Shown: positions 14,867-23,528 of the stretch, piece after piece
Position numbering within the stretch: position 1 is the first letter of the stretch
How the letters are laid out: every line of letters starts with the position of its first letter
Source: CAYLLN01 sp033762315
GTDB lineage: Bacteria; Planctomycetota; Planctomycetia; Pirellulales; Pirellulaceae
Reading direction: 5' to 3'
NCBI GenBank assembly: GCA_033762315.1
Contig: JANRLS010000271.1
Span: 1-64,000 of the forward strand
Length of the DNA: 64,000 nt
Notes under the pieces: generated by a model
Databases searched by the model: none
What the model was told of the DNA's origin: nothing
The model's input: only the letters and a program-made list of their open reading frames with translations
Translations under genes and position numbers: made by a program

Positions 14867-14964
14867 ATGCCGGTGGGTTCCTCCCCGCGCCGCTTGCCGC
14901 GCCGCTTCGCGACCAGTAGATTGCGACCGGTTCGCGACGCCTCTATTCGCAACGGAATCGCCGC

Positions 14965-15294
14965 ATGAAACTCTCGCTTGGCCCGAAAGACGACAGCGGT
15001 TGTGTCGTCTCGATTGCCGGCCCCGTCACGCAAAAGACCACCGCCATGACCGCCGACGCCCTGGCGCAAATCGCCGGCAGCGACTGCTATGCCCGCAATA
15101 TGACGCTCGATCTGAGCGAGGCGACGCTCCTCGATTCGAGCGGCGTGAATTGGCTGCTCAAGTGTCATAAACAAGCGAAATCGTCGGGTGGCAAGCTGGT
15201 GCTGCGGCGGCCGGCTCCCATTGTCGTCAACGTGCTGAAGCTGCTGAAGCTCGACAGCGTGTTCGAGATCGACACCACCCCAGGAGTTGCCTGA
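14965..15294 (+). CDS. STAS-domain protein, second of pair
   Basis: The protein is 109 aa. STAS hallmarks are VVSIAGPVTQKTT, MTLDLSEATLLDSSGVNWLL (about 46-65) and KLVLRRPAPIVVNVLKLLKL. It is a clear paralogue of the preceding gene (both begin MKLS and share DLSE..LDSSGV.WLL and VFE.D). The stop codon TGA overlaps the ATG of the downstream ATPase (TGATG, 15292-15296), so the two are translationally coupled, which argues for a joint function. It may act as a phospho-switchable adaptor for the ATPase; this is inference. Confidence 0.87.
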   Translation: MKLSLGPKDDSGCVVSIAGPVTQKTTAMTADALAQIAGSDCYARNMTLDLSEATLLDSSGVNWLLKCHKQAKSSGGKLVLRRPAPIVVNVLKLLKLDSVFEIDTTPGVA

Positions 15295-16523
15295 TGAGCG
15301 ACGAGCCGATCGATTTCAAGCCGGCCGACCTGACCGACCTCGATCCCCAAGCGGCCACGGCAGCGGTGGTGCGCCAAGCGGCCGAAATGCGGGCCAGCGA
15401 TTTGTTCCTGCTGACCGACGAAGGCTCGTGCAAAATCGCCATGCGCAACATGGGGAACATCGAGCAGATCGCCGCCGTCTCGAAAGAGCAAGGCAAGCAT
15501 CTCATCAACTTCTTCAAGACGATGGGCGGAATGGACCTGGCCGAGCGCCGCCGCCCGCAAGAGGGTCGGTGGATCGTCGAACTCGAAGGGGGCCGGATCG
15601 ATCTGCGGCTCAACATCATTCCCACGATCTATGGCGAAGACCTCGCCGCCCGCATCCTCGACCGCAAGCAAGGGCTGCGAACCATCGATAGCCTCGGCCT
15701 CTCGCGGCACGACTACAACAAAATCACCGGCCTCTTGGCCAGCCCCAGCGGGTTGATTCTCGTCACCGGACCGACCGGCACCGGCAAAACCACCACGCTC
15801 TATGCCTGCATCCAGCACCTGCATAGCGGCACGCGCAAGATCAACACCATCGAAGACCCGATCGAGTATGCCGTTGCCGGCGTGCGACAATCGCAGGTCA
15901 ATTCACGGCTGGGGGTCGATTTTCCCGAGCTGCTGCGGAACATTTTGCGGCAAGCGCCCGATGTCATCATGATCGGCGAAATTCGGGACGAAGACACCGC
16001 CTCGACCGCGGTGCGGGCCGCCAACAGCGGGCATCTCGTGCTCGCGACGCTGCACGCCCCGGTTGCCGCCGGCGCAATCCAAAGCATGCGGGCCTTGGGA
16101 ACGAATCCCTATTTCCTCAGCAGTTGCCTCTTGGGGGTCATTGCCCAACGGCTCGTCCGCATGCTGTGCCAAAACTGCCGGGCGGCCTACGACATCAGCG
16201 AATCGCCGCAAACCTTTGCCGACGTGCAATCGCTCCTCGAGCCCGGCCTGGGCAAATTCATCTATGGCCCCAGCGGCTGCGAGCAATGTCGGCAGCAGGG
16301 CTATTTGGGCCGCGTCGGCGTCTTCGAGGTGATGACCTTCAACCGCCAACTCCGGCAGATGATTCTCGACCAGCGCCCCGCCGAGGAAATCCAGAAGGCC
16401 GCCATTGCCGCCGGCATGGTCGAGTTTCATCGCGGCGCGATGCTCAAGGTGGCCCAGGGGATCACCAGCACCGAAGAAATGCTCAGCGAGCTTCCCGCCG
16501 AGTATTTGGGACTTGACGCCTGA
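15294..16523 (+). CDS. GspE/PilB-type secretion/pilus ATPase
   Basis: The protein is 409 aa. The N-terminal subdomain (about 15-120) resembles the PilB/GspE N2 domain. Walker A GPTGTGKTTT lies at about 159-168, an Asp-box TIEDPIEY at about 187-194, Walker B DVIMIGEIRDEDTA at about 222-235 and a His-box SGHLVLATLHA at about 246-256. A Zn-type CxxC pair follows (LCQNCRAAYD and GCEQCRQQGYLGRVGVFEV). It is shorter than full PilB/GspE (500-570 aa) because the usual N1 domain is missing. Role: cytoplasmic hexameric motor for type IV pilus or type II-like secretion. No pilin, secretin or PilC gene is near; the partners are two STAS proteins. Confidence 0.9.
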   Translation: MSDEPIDFKPADLTDLDPQAATAAVVRQAAEMRASDLFLLTDEGSCKIAMRNMGNIEQIAAVSKEQGKHLINFFKTMGGMDLAERRRPQEGRWIVELEGGRIDLRLNIIPTIYGEDLAARILDRKQGLRTIDSLGLSRHDYNKITGLLASPSGLILVTGPTGTGKTTTLYACIQHLHSGTRKINTIEDPIEYAVAGVRQSQVNSRLGVDFPELLRNILRQAPDVIMIGEIRDEDTASTAVRAANSGHLVLATLHAPVAAGAIQSMRALGTNPYFLSSCLLGVIAQRLVRMLCQNCRAAYDISESPQTFADVQSLLEPGLGKFIYGPSGCEQCRQQGYLGRVGVFEVMTFNRQLRQMILDQRPAEEIQKAAIAAGMVEFHRGAMLKVAQGITSTEEMLSELPAEYLGLDA

Positions 16524-16553
16524 GCGATCCGCCGTGCGTGGTAAGATTGGCTC

Positions 16554-18749
16554 ATGCGAAAGATGACCAGTGGCGGCGGTTGGCGGGCGATTTTCTACAC
16601 GCTGAAGAAAAGTCGCCAAATGGGGGGCCTGTGGGGCTTTTGGAAAGCCATGCGCACCCGCAATGCCTGCAAAACCTGCGCTCTGGGCATGGGGGGGCAA
16701 AAAGGGGGAATGGTCAACGAGGCGGGGAGCTTTCCGGAGTTCTGCAAAAAGTCGCTGCAGGCGATGGCCTCCGACATGCAAGGGGCGATCAAGCCCGAAT
16801 TTTGGAGCACCTATGCGGTGCCGCAATTGCAGGCTTTCTCGCCTTATGACCTTGAATCGTGCGGCCGGCTGGTGCAGCCCGTGGTGCTGGAGCAGGGGCA
16901 GGACTACTATCGCCCCATCACCTGGGAAGACGCGACCGCCCGGATCGTGAACAAGCTCCAGTCGCTCTCCCCCGAGCAAACCTTTTGGTATTTCAGCGGA
17001 CGCAGCAGCAACGAGGCGGGCTTTTCGCTGCAGCTTTTCGCCCGGCTCTTTGGCACGAACAACGTCAACAATTGCAGCTTCTATTGCCACCAGGCCAGTG
17101 GCGTCGGCCTGCAAACCTCGCTCGGCACCGGCACGGCGACCGTCACGCTCGAAGACCTGGAACATGCCGACCTCGTGTTTCTCATCGGCGGCAACCCGGC
17201 CAGCAACCACCCGCGACTGATGACCAGCTTGGCGCATGTCCGCAAGCGGCGGGGCGAGGTGATCGTCATCAACCCGGTGGTCGAGACGGGGCTCGTCAAC
17301 TTCCGCGTGCCGAGCGATCCGTGGAGCCTGCTGTTTGGGACGAAAATCGCCACGCTCTATGTGCAGCCGCACATCGGCGGCGACCTGGCCCTGCTCGCGG
17401 GCATCGCCAAGCGGATCGACGAAATGGGGGCCCAGGACGAGGCGTTCCTCAAGTCGCACACCAATGGCCACCAGCAGTGGCTGGCCTATTTGCGGGCCTT
17501 GCCCTGGAGCGAAATCCGCGAGAAATCGGGCGTATCGCAGGCTGAGATCGATCGAATTGCCGAGCGCTACGCCGCCGCGAAAAAGGTCGTTTTTAGCTGG
17601 ACGATGGGGATCACCCACCACGCCCACGGCGTCGCCAATGTGCAGGCCATCGCCAATCTCGCCCTGATGCGGGGCATGGTCGGCCGCCCCAATGCCGGCC
17701 TGATGCCGATTCGCGGCCACTCGAACGTGCAAGGGATCGGCAGCGTCGGGGTGACGCCGAAACTGAAGGACGCGGTCTTTCAGGCGCTGGAACGCGAGTT
17801 CGCCGTCCAGCTGCCGACGGCCCCCGGCCTCGACACGCTCGGCTGCATGGAAGAGGCACATGCCGGCAAGTTGAAGATGGGCTTTTGCCTCGGCGGCAAC
17901 CTGTATGGCTCGAACCCCGATGCGACATATGCCGGCCAGTCGCTGGCGCAGCTCGATACGATCGTCTATCTGAACACCACGCTCAACACGACGCACTCGT
18001 GTGGACTAGCCAAGGAAACGATCATTCTCCCCGTGCTGGCTCGCGACGAAGAGCCGCAGCCCACCACGCAGGAGTCGATGTTCAACTACATTCGCCTGTC
18101 GGATGGCGGCCCCGCTCGGCATGAGGGGCCGCGGAGCGAGGTGCAAGTGATCGCCGACATCGCCAGGCAGGTGCTCCCCAGCGGCCCGGTCGATTGGGGC
18201 GCGATGGCCGACACCGGCCGCGTCCGCGAGACCATCGCCAAAGTCATTCCCGGCTTCGAGCAGCTAGCCACGATCAGTCAGACCAAGCAAGAGTTTCACA
18301 TCCCCGGCCGCACGATTCACGAACCGCGCTTCCCCACCCCCGATGGCCGCGCGATCTTGCATTCGCACGAGCTCCCCGAGCTGCGCGGCGGGCCAAACGA
18401 ACTGCGACTGATGACGGTGCGCAGCGAGGGGCAATTCAACACGGTCGTCTATGAGGAAGAGGACATCTATCGCCACCAGACGCGGCGGGATGTGATTTTG
18501 CTACATCCCGACGATGTCGCCCGCCTCGGCCTCGTCGAAAACCAGCGCGTCACCATCAGCAATGAAACGGGCCGCATGGATGGGATCCTCGTTCGTCCCT
18601 TCGACCAGATTCGCCCCGGCAACGCCCTGATGTACTATCCCGAAGCCAACGTCCTCGTCCCCCGCACCGCCGATCCGCAATCGAAAACGCCCGCCTTCAA
18701 GAGCATCCTGGTGACCATCTCGGCCGGAATTCCCGTCGCTGCCGGTTAG
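16554..18749 (+). CDS. YdeP-like molybdopterin oxidoreductase (FdhF/DMSOR superfamily)
   Basis: The protein is 731 aa, close to the YdeP size of about 760. The N-terminus has the family Cys pattern CKTCALGMGGQKGG then FPEFCKKS. The molybdopterin-binding core includes FYCHQASGVGLQTSLGTGT, LIGGNPASNHPR, RGHSNVQGIGSVG and FCLGGNLYGSNPD. The C-terminal molydop-binding domain has VRSEGQFNTVVYEEEDIYR. There is no twin-arginine signal, so it is cytoplasmic. YdeP is linked to acid resistance in E. coli but the reaction in this family is poorly known; formate dehydrogenase activity should not be assumed. A MoeA gene for cofactor assembly is also in this window (41411-42625). Confidence 0.88.
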   Translation: MRKMTSGGGWRAIFYTLKKSRQMGGLWGFWKAMRTRNACKTCALGMGGQKGGMVNEAGSFPEFCKKSLQAMASDMQGAIKPEFWSTYAVPQLQAFSPYDLESCGRLVQPVVLEQGQDYYRPITWEDATARIVNKLQSLSPEQTFWYFSGRSSNEAGFSLQLFARLFGTNNVNNCSFYCHQASGVGLQTSLGTGTATVTLEDLEHADLVFLIGGNPASNHPRLMTSLAHVRKRRGEVIVINPVVETGLVNFRVPSDPWSLLFGTKIATLYVQPHIGGDLALLAGIAKRIDEMGAQDEAFLKSHTNGHQQWLAYLRALPWSEIREKSGVSQAEIDRIAERYAAAKKVVFSWTMGITHHAHGVANVQAIANLALMRGMVGRPNAGLMPIRGHSNVQGIGSVGVTPKLKDAVFQALEREFAVQLPTAPGLDTLGCMEEAHAGKLKMGFCLGGNLYGSNPDATYAGQSLAQLDTIVYLNTTLNTTHSCGLAKETIILPVLARDEEPQPTTQESMFNYIRLSDGGPARHEGPRSEVQVIADIARQVLPSGPVDWGAMADTGRVRETIAKVIPGFEQLATISQTKQEFHIPGRTIHEPRFPTPDGRAILHSHELPELRGGPNELRLMTVRSEGQFNTVVYEEEDIYRHQTRRDVILLHPDDVARLGLVENQRVTISNETGRMDGILVRPFDQIRPGNALMYYPEANVLVPRTADPQSKTPAFKSILVTISAGIPVAAG

Positions 18750-18793
18750 GCGGGTTTTGCGAGACTTGCGGACGCCAATCGGTCCCCCAAATT

Positions 18794-20569
18794 TTGCGCC
18801 GCGGCAACCTATGGTTTCTCATGGGTTGCATTCTCGCTTTGCTGTCGCTCTCGGCCCTTGATGCCGATGTGGTCGTTGTCCTCGGCGTGCAATGCCCGCT
18901 GGCGGGGCTCTATGCCGAGCGATTGAACGAGCTGGCCGAGCGCTATCCGGCGGTGCGGTTTCGGGCGGTCGATCCCTGTCCGCAAGATCGGCCAGAGCAA
19001 ATCGCGGCCTTTGCCCGGCGGCTGTCGTTTCCGCTCGTTCGCGACGAAGCCGGCGAGGCCAGGCGACTGGGCGCGACGCGCTCCCCCGAAGTGTTCTTGC
19101 TCGTCGGCGGCAAAATCGCCTATTCCGGCCGGATCGACGACCAATATGCCCCCGGCACCAATCGCGCCGCGCCGACGCGCCGCGACCTGGAAGAGGCAAT
19201 CCGCGAGGTTCTGGCCGGCAAGGGGGTATCCATTCCCCACGCCACCGCCACCGGCTGCAAGTTGAAGCTGGCGGCCGGCCAGCCGAGCGCGGATCCCTCG
19301 GTCACCTTTGCCGAGGTCGCCCCGATCTTGCACCGTCGCTGCGCCGCATGCCATCGGCCGGGGCAAATCGGGCCGTTTTCGCTGGTCACTTATCGCGACA
19401 CCGTCGGCTGGACGCCGATGATGCGCGAGGTGATCGAAAACGGCCGCATGCCGCCGTGGCACGCCGATCCGAAGCATGGGACTTTCGCCAACGACCGCTC
19501 GCTCACCTCCGCCGAGAAACAGACGCTGCTGGCCTGGATCGATGCCGGCGCGCCGCGAGGAAACGCCGAGCCACCACCACCGACGTTTGCCGAAGGCTGG
19601 CGAATTCGTGCCGACCGCGTGCTGACGATGCCTCGCCCCTTTGCCGTCCCCGCCGAGGGAGTGCTCGATTATCAGGAGTTCGAGCTCGATCCCGGCTTTG
19701 CCGGCGATACTTGGATTCAAGCGGTCGAGATTCGTCCTGGCAGCCCGGCGGTGGTGCATCACATCAATGTCTATCTGCGTCCCCCTGGCGGCGAGCGCGA
19801 CACGGTCTATCTCAACAACGTCGGCGATCATTACCTCGCGATGACCGTGCCGGGGAATACCGTCACCGATTGGCCGCCGGGAGTGGCCAAGGTCGTTCCC
19901 GCCGGCTGGAAGATCGTGCTGTCGGTCCATTATCAGCCCAATGGCACGCCGCAACAGGATCAAAGCAGCCTCGCCCTCGCGCTCGCCGATCCGCGCACCG
20001 TCCGCCAGCAAGCGGCAACGCGATTGATCCTCGACGACGAGCTGCGCATTCCGCCGCGCGAGCAGACTACCGTCCGGCACGAGTGGACCACTGAGGACGA
20101 CTTCACGCTGCTCGCTCTTTATCCGCACATGCACCTGCGGGGCAAATCGATGCTGTTTGAGGCGATTGATGCGAGTGGCCGGGTCGAAATCCTGCTCGAT
20201 GTGCCGCGCTACGACTTCGCCTGGCAGCATCGCTATGTCCTCGCTGTGCCAAAGCCGCTGCCGCGGGGGACGACGCTCCGCTGCACGGCCGTTTATGACA
20301 ACACGGCCGCCAATCCGAACAATCCCGATCCGTCGGCCACCGTGCGGGCGGGGCGGCAATCGACCGATGAGATGTTTCAGGCCGGTTTTGAGGTTGTCCG
20401 CACGGCCGAGAACCGCCTGGCCGCCGACTCTTCGGCGTGGCTTTCGACTCCCATCGTCCTGGCCGCCGTGTTGCTGCTGCTCCATTGGCGGGGCAAGCCG
20501 CGCTCGGTCGTGCCGCCCCCGTCGCGAGCCTTGCGCGGCCGCGGGTCCGAAGCGTCGCGCGGGCCGTGA
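18794..20569 (+). CDS. Redoxin-like / cytochrome c / copper-monooxygenase-like fusion protein
   Basis: The protein is 591 aa from a TTG at 18794; ATG 18821 (MGCILALLSL) is an alternative. Order: an N-terminal signal or thioredoxin-fold region in which the usual CxxC is reduced to a single Cys (LGVQCPLAGLYAERLNEL); a c-type haem motif CAACH (about 183-187) in FAEVAPILHRRCAACHRPGQ; then a type II copper ascorbate-dependent monooxygenase-like beta region with VVHHINVYLRPP, VLSVHYQPNGTPQQDQ and LLALYPHMHLRGKSMLFEA, whose His residues suit two copper sites. A C-terminal membrane helix lies near 540-558. Such fusions are common in planctomycetes; the substrate is unknown. Periplasmic and membrane-anchored by inference. 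Confidence 0.8.
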   Translation: MRRGNLWFLMGCILALLSLSALDADVVVVLGVQCPLAGLYAERLNELAERYPAVRFRAVDPCPQDRPEQIAAFARRLSFPLVRDEAGEARRLGATRSPEVFLLVGGKIAYSGRIDDQYAPGTNRAAPTRRDLEEAIREVLAGKGVSIPHATATGCKLKLAAGQPSADPSVTFAEVAPILHRRCAACHRPGQIGPFSLVTYRDTVGWTPMMREVIENGRMPPWHADPKHGTFANDRSLTSAEKQTLLAWIDAGAPRGNAEPPPPTFAEGWRIRADRVLTMPRPFAVPAEGVLDYQEFELDPGFAGDTWIQAVEIRPGSPAVVHHINVYLRPPGGERDTVYLNNVGDHYLAMTVPGNTVTDWPPGVAKVVPAGWKIVLSVHYQPNGTPQQDQSSLALALADPRTVRQQAATRLILDDELRIPPREQTTVRHEWTTEDDFTLLALYPHMHLRGKSMLFEAIDASGRVEILLDVPRYDFAWQHRYVLAVPKPLPRGTTLRCTAVYDNTAANPNNPDPSATVRAGRQSTDEMFQAGFEVVRTAENRLAADSSAWLSTPIVLAAVLLLLHWRGKPRSVVPPPSRALRGRGSEASRGP

Positions 20570-20710
20570 ACCTCGCCCGCCTCTCGCGGCACTCAAGGCT
20601 TGCGGCCCTCTCTTCGCCCCTGCCGCGAGGCGCAATTTCCGTTGCAAACATTGGACTTACGTTCGATAATGGGTTGTGCCGTCCGTCCCCCCAGCTCGCC
20701 GGAGATCGTC

Positions 20711-21763
20711 ATGCCGAGCGTTTTGAATCGTCGTCAGGCCCTGCAAACCTTGGGTGCCGCTGCTGGGGGGTTGGCCTTTTCGCAGAGGTTGCCGCGCCGG
20801 GCGGAGGCCGCCAAGAACGACCCCAAGACCGAGGCGGCCATCGAAAAAGGGCTGAAGTGGGTTGCCCGGACGCAGTCGTCCCTGGGCCACTGGACCGCCG
20901 GCGGCTACCCGGCCGCGATGACCGCCCTGGCCGGCACCGCCCTCATCGGCAGCGGCTCGACCACCGTGCAAGGCCCGTATGCCAAAAACATCCGCAAGGC
21001 GGTCGATTACCTGCTCGGCAAGCTCCGCAACAACGGCCTCATCGGCGATCCGCAGTCCGATAATCGCTATACCTACGGCCACGGCTTCTCGATGCTCTTC
21101 CTGTCGCAGGTGCTGGGGGAAGAGGAAGACGAAGAGCGCCGCGACGAGCTGATCGAGGCCCTTTCCAAGGCGTGCGATTTCAGCGGCAAGGCCCAAACTC
21201 CTTCCGGCGGCTGGGGCTATGTCAGCGCCAAGGACGGCAACAATTTCGACGAAGGTTCAACCACCATCACGCAAGTCCAAGGCCTCCGCGGCTGCCGCAA
21301 TGGCGGAATCGTGGTGCCGGGCGAAGTGATCGACCGGGCCAAGGACTACATCTACGGCTGCAAGAATCCCGATGGGGGCATCTCCTATAGCTCGCGGAAT
21401 CGCGGCAGCTCGCGGCCGGCAATCACCGCCGCCGCCCTGGCCGCCCTTTACAACGCCGGCGACTACGACAGCAAGCACGTGCCCGACATGCTCGACTATT
21501 GCAAAAAGAACCTGCAAAACCTGAGCGAAGGGCCCAATTCGTTCGGCCACTGGCATTACACCTATCTCTACTACTCGCAAGTGATGTACCGCCAAGGAAA
21601 TAAAGAGTGGGATCCCTTCCGCGACAAGCTCTACGCCCACATCACCAAAGACCAACAAGGGGACGGCAGTTGGTCCGGCAACATCGGCCCCATCTACGTC
21701 ACCGCGTGCAACCTCATCATGCTGCAGCTCGATAAGGCGTTCCTGCCGATCTATCAGCGTTAA
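20711..21763 (+). CDS. Tat-exported prenyltransferase/squalene-oxidase-like repeat protein
   Basis: The protein is 350 aa. The start at 20711 has GGAG 6 nt upstream. A twin-arginine-type signal (LNRRQALQTLGAAAGG) ends near AEAA. The mature part is an alpha/alpha-barrel with terpene-cyclase-like repeats: GLKWVARTQSSLGHWTAGGY, DFSGKAQTPSGGWGYVSAKD, DYIYGCKNPDGGISYSSRN and DKLYAHITKDQQGDGSWSG, each with the QxxDGSW-like loop. The catalytic DxDD acid motif of squalene-hopene cyclase is not seen, and export argues against that activity. Secreted proteins of this type are numerous in planctomycetes, function unknown. Confidence 0.8.
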   Translation: MPSVLNRRQALQTLGAAAGGLAFSQRLPRRAEAAKNDPKTEAAIEKGLKWVARTQSSLGHWTAGGYPAAMTALAGTALIGSGSTTVQGPYAKNIRKAVDYLLGKLRNNGLIGDPQSDNRYTYGHGFSMLFLSQVLGEEEDEERRDELIEALSKACDFSGKAQTPSGGWGYVSAKDGNNFDEGSTTITQVQGLRGCRNGGIVVPGEVIDRAKDYIYGCKNPDGGISYSSRNRGSSRPAITAAALAALYNAGDYDSKHVPDMLDYCKKNLQNLSEGPNSFGHWHYTYLYYSQVMYRQGNKEWDPFRDKLYAHITKDQQGDGSWSGNIGPIYVTACNLIMLQLDKAFLPIYQR

Positions 21764-22163
21764 GCATTTCTCTCCCCTCTCTCCTTGGGGGAGAAGGGCC
21801 GGGGGTGATGGGCTGCTGGCGACGACCTCCTTTCCTCGTTCCCAAGGTCCCCTTGGGAACGCCAGTCCTGGAAGCTCCGCTTCCTGATTCGGTATCTGGT
21901 TTAACGGTAAGCCGCAGGCGACTGCGTCCTGAGGACGCCCCGACCGCAATTCGTCGCCTGATTCCCGACGATGAATTGGAGCGCTTGCTCGCCGTCCTGT
22001 CGCCCGTTCCGAATGCAAGAATTTGCCAGGTACATGGGCTGGCGCGGACTCCCACCACTTTTTCCCGCCGGGGGCTTGTCGATCCGGACCACTTTGTGCC
22101 ATATTTCACAATCTTTCACGGCTGGCTGGCGTGCTGTCAGTGGATTAGCAGCACGCTTAGCAA
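21764..22163. other. Non-coding region before nuoH with two hairpins
   Basis: No gene is supported over these 400 bases. At 21779-21798 CTCCTTGGGGGAG can fold and may end transcription of the preceding gene. At 21837-21861 CGTTCCCAAGG-TCC-CCTTGGGAACG is a perfect 11-bp stem. A frame containing IRRLIPDDELERLLAVL (about 21945-21995) has some protein-like character but no start, no ribosome site and no known match. The promoter for the nuo operon should lie here, but clear -35/-10 boxes were not found. Confidence 0.6.
21837..21861. repeat. Perfect intergenic hairpin CGTTCCCAAGG/CCTTGGGAACG
   Basis: An 11-bp perfect stem with a TCC loop. It is not followed by a T-run, so it is more likely a dispersed repeat than a terminator. 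Confidence 0.65.
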
Positions 22164-22223
22164 GTGCCGAAAGCCTTGCGGGGCAAGACTTTCGGTACGG
22201 CAGCCGGGCCTGGGCGCGACACC

Positions 22224-23528
22224 GTGGCACAGCTATTCAACCAATTTGTCCCCCTGTGGCTGGCGTATTGCCTCGCCGCGGCGGTGCATATCGTTCTGCT
22301 GATTCATGTGGTCGCGGTCGGGGCGCTCGTCTTCATCTGGATGGAGCGCAAAATCGCCGGCCGCATTCAAGATCGCCTGGGCCCCACCCGCGTCGGCGGC
22401 AGGTTCGGCTGGCTGCAAACCCTGGCCGACGGCATCAAGCTCGTCGCCAAGGAAGACATCACCCCCAAAGACGCCGACCCGCTCCTCTTCAAGCTCGCTC
22501 CCTACGTCAGCTTTGCCGCCAGTTTTACCGCCTACATGGCCCTCCCCTTCGCCAACGGCTGGGCGGCTCAAGAGGTAAACGTCGGCGTGTTTTTCATCGT
22601 CGCCGTGCTTGGCCTGGAAGTGTTCGGCGTCATTCTCGCCGGCTATGCCAGCGGCTCCAAATGGTCGCTCTACGGCGGCATGCGCGAAGCGGCCCAGGTC
22701 GTCAGCTACGAAGTGCCGATGGGGCTGTGCGTGGTCATTCCGGTGCTAATCGTCGGCTCGATGAACCTGGTCACCATTGGCGAGGCCCAGGCGGGCCTGT
22801 TTACCAACTGGCTCATCTTTCACGATCCGTTCACCTTTGCCGTTTTTTGGGTCTATTTCACCTGCGCGGTCGCCAGCGTGAACCGGGCCCCGTTCGACTT
22901 GGCCGAAGCGGAAAGCGAGCTCGTCGCCGGTTTCCACACCGAATACTCCGGCCTGCGGTGGAGCTTTTTCTTCATGGCCGAATACGGCTCGATGTTCCTC
23001 GTGTCGGGCCTCGCTGCGATTTTGTTCTTTGGCGGCTGGAACGGGCCGATTCCGATTTTCCACCTCATGGGTTGGGCCTACGACCAGGGGGAAACCGGCT
23101 GGCGGATCACGGGCTACATCGCCCAGGTCGCCGGGGTGGTGAACTTCATCCTGAAGGCGACCCTCGGCGTGACCGTGATGATGTGGGTTCGCTGGACGCT
23201 GCCGCGCCTCCGCATCGATCAGGTCATCACCGTTTGCCTCAAATACTGCGTGCCGCTGGCCGCGATTTGCTTTATTGGGGCGACGGTTTGGAAGCTGAAC
23301 GGCGTGCCGTTTATCAATGACATGGCTCCGCTCGATGGCCGCACCTTGGCCGATGTTCGCGAAGACTGGGTGCTGCGGCAAGCCGCGGTGAAGCCCGCGC
23401 AAGCTCCCTCGGCAGAACCCGCGAAGCCCGCCGCTGAAACTGATAAGCCCGCCGATAAGCCGGCACCCGCGACGACGACCTCGCTTGCACCGCCCGCGGC
23501 CGCTCTCGCCCAGGAGGTCGCCCGATGA
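22224..23528 (+). CDS. nuoH: NADH-quinone oxidoreductase subunit H
   Basis: The protein is about 434 aa from GTG 22224, chosen because it precedes the first helix directly (AQLFNQFVPLWLAYCLAA). GTG 22164 would add 20 residues; neither has a good ribosome site. Signatures: VFIWMERKIAGRIQDRLGP then RVGGRFGWLQTLADGIKLVAKE, APFDLAEAESELVAGFHTEY and FFFMAEYGSMF, with eight or so membrane helices. NuoH forms much of the quinone-binding cavity of complex I. The C-terminal 80 residues form an Ala/Pro/Lys-rich tail absent from most NuoH proteins. The stop overlaps the nuoJ start (ATGA at 23525). Confidence 0.93.
   Translation: MAQLFNQFVPLWLAYCLAAAVHIVLLIHVVAVGALVFIWMERKIAGRIQDRLGPTRVGGRFGWLQTLADGIKLVAKEDITPKDADPLLFKLAPYVSFAASFTAYMALPFANGWAAQEVNVGVFFIVAVLGLEVFGVILAGYASGSKWSLYGGMREAAQVVSYEVPMGLCVVIPVLIVGSMNLVTIGEAQAGLFTNWLIFHDPFTFAVFWVYFTCAVASVNRAPFDLAEAESELVAGFHTEYSGLRWSFFFMAEYGSMFLVSGLAAILFFGGWNGPIPIFHLMGWAYDQGETGWRITGYIAQVAGVVNFILKATLGVTVMMWVRWTLPRLRIDQVITVCLKYCVPLAAICFIGATVWKLNGVPFINDMAPLDGRTLADVREDWVLRQAAVKPAQAPSAEPAKPAAETDKPADKPAPATTTSLAPPAAALAQEVAR

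Noticed and set aside
15903..17996. Long minus-strand frame opposite the ATPase and YdeP-like genes
   Set aside because: Antisense to two well-identified proteins; composition is typical of GC-driven shadow frames.
18809..20647. 612-aa minus-strand frame opposite the redoxin/copper protein
   Set aside because: No start signal or motif; antisense shadow.
21805..22302. Plus-strand frame with IRRLIPDDELERLL before nuoH
   Set aside because: No start, no ribosome site, runs through hairpin repeats and into nuoH in another frame.
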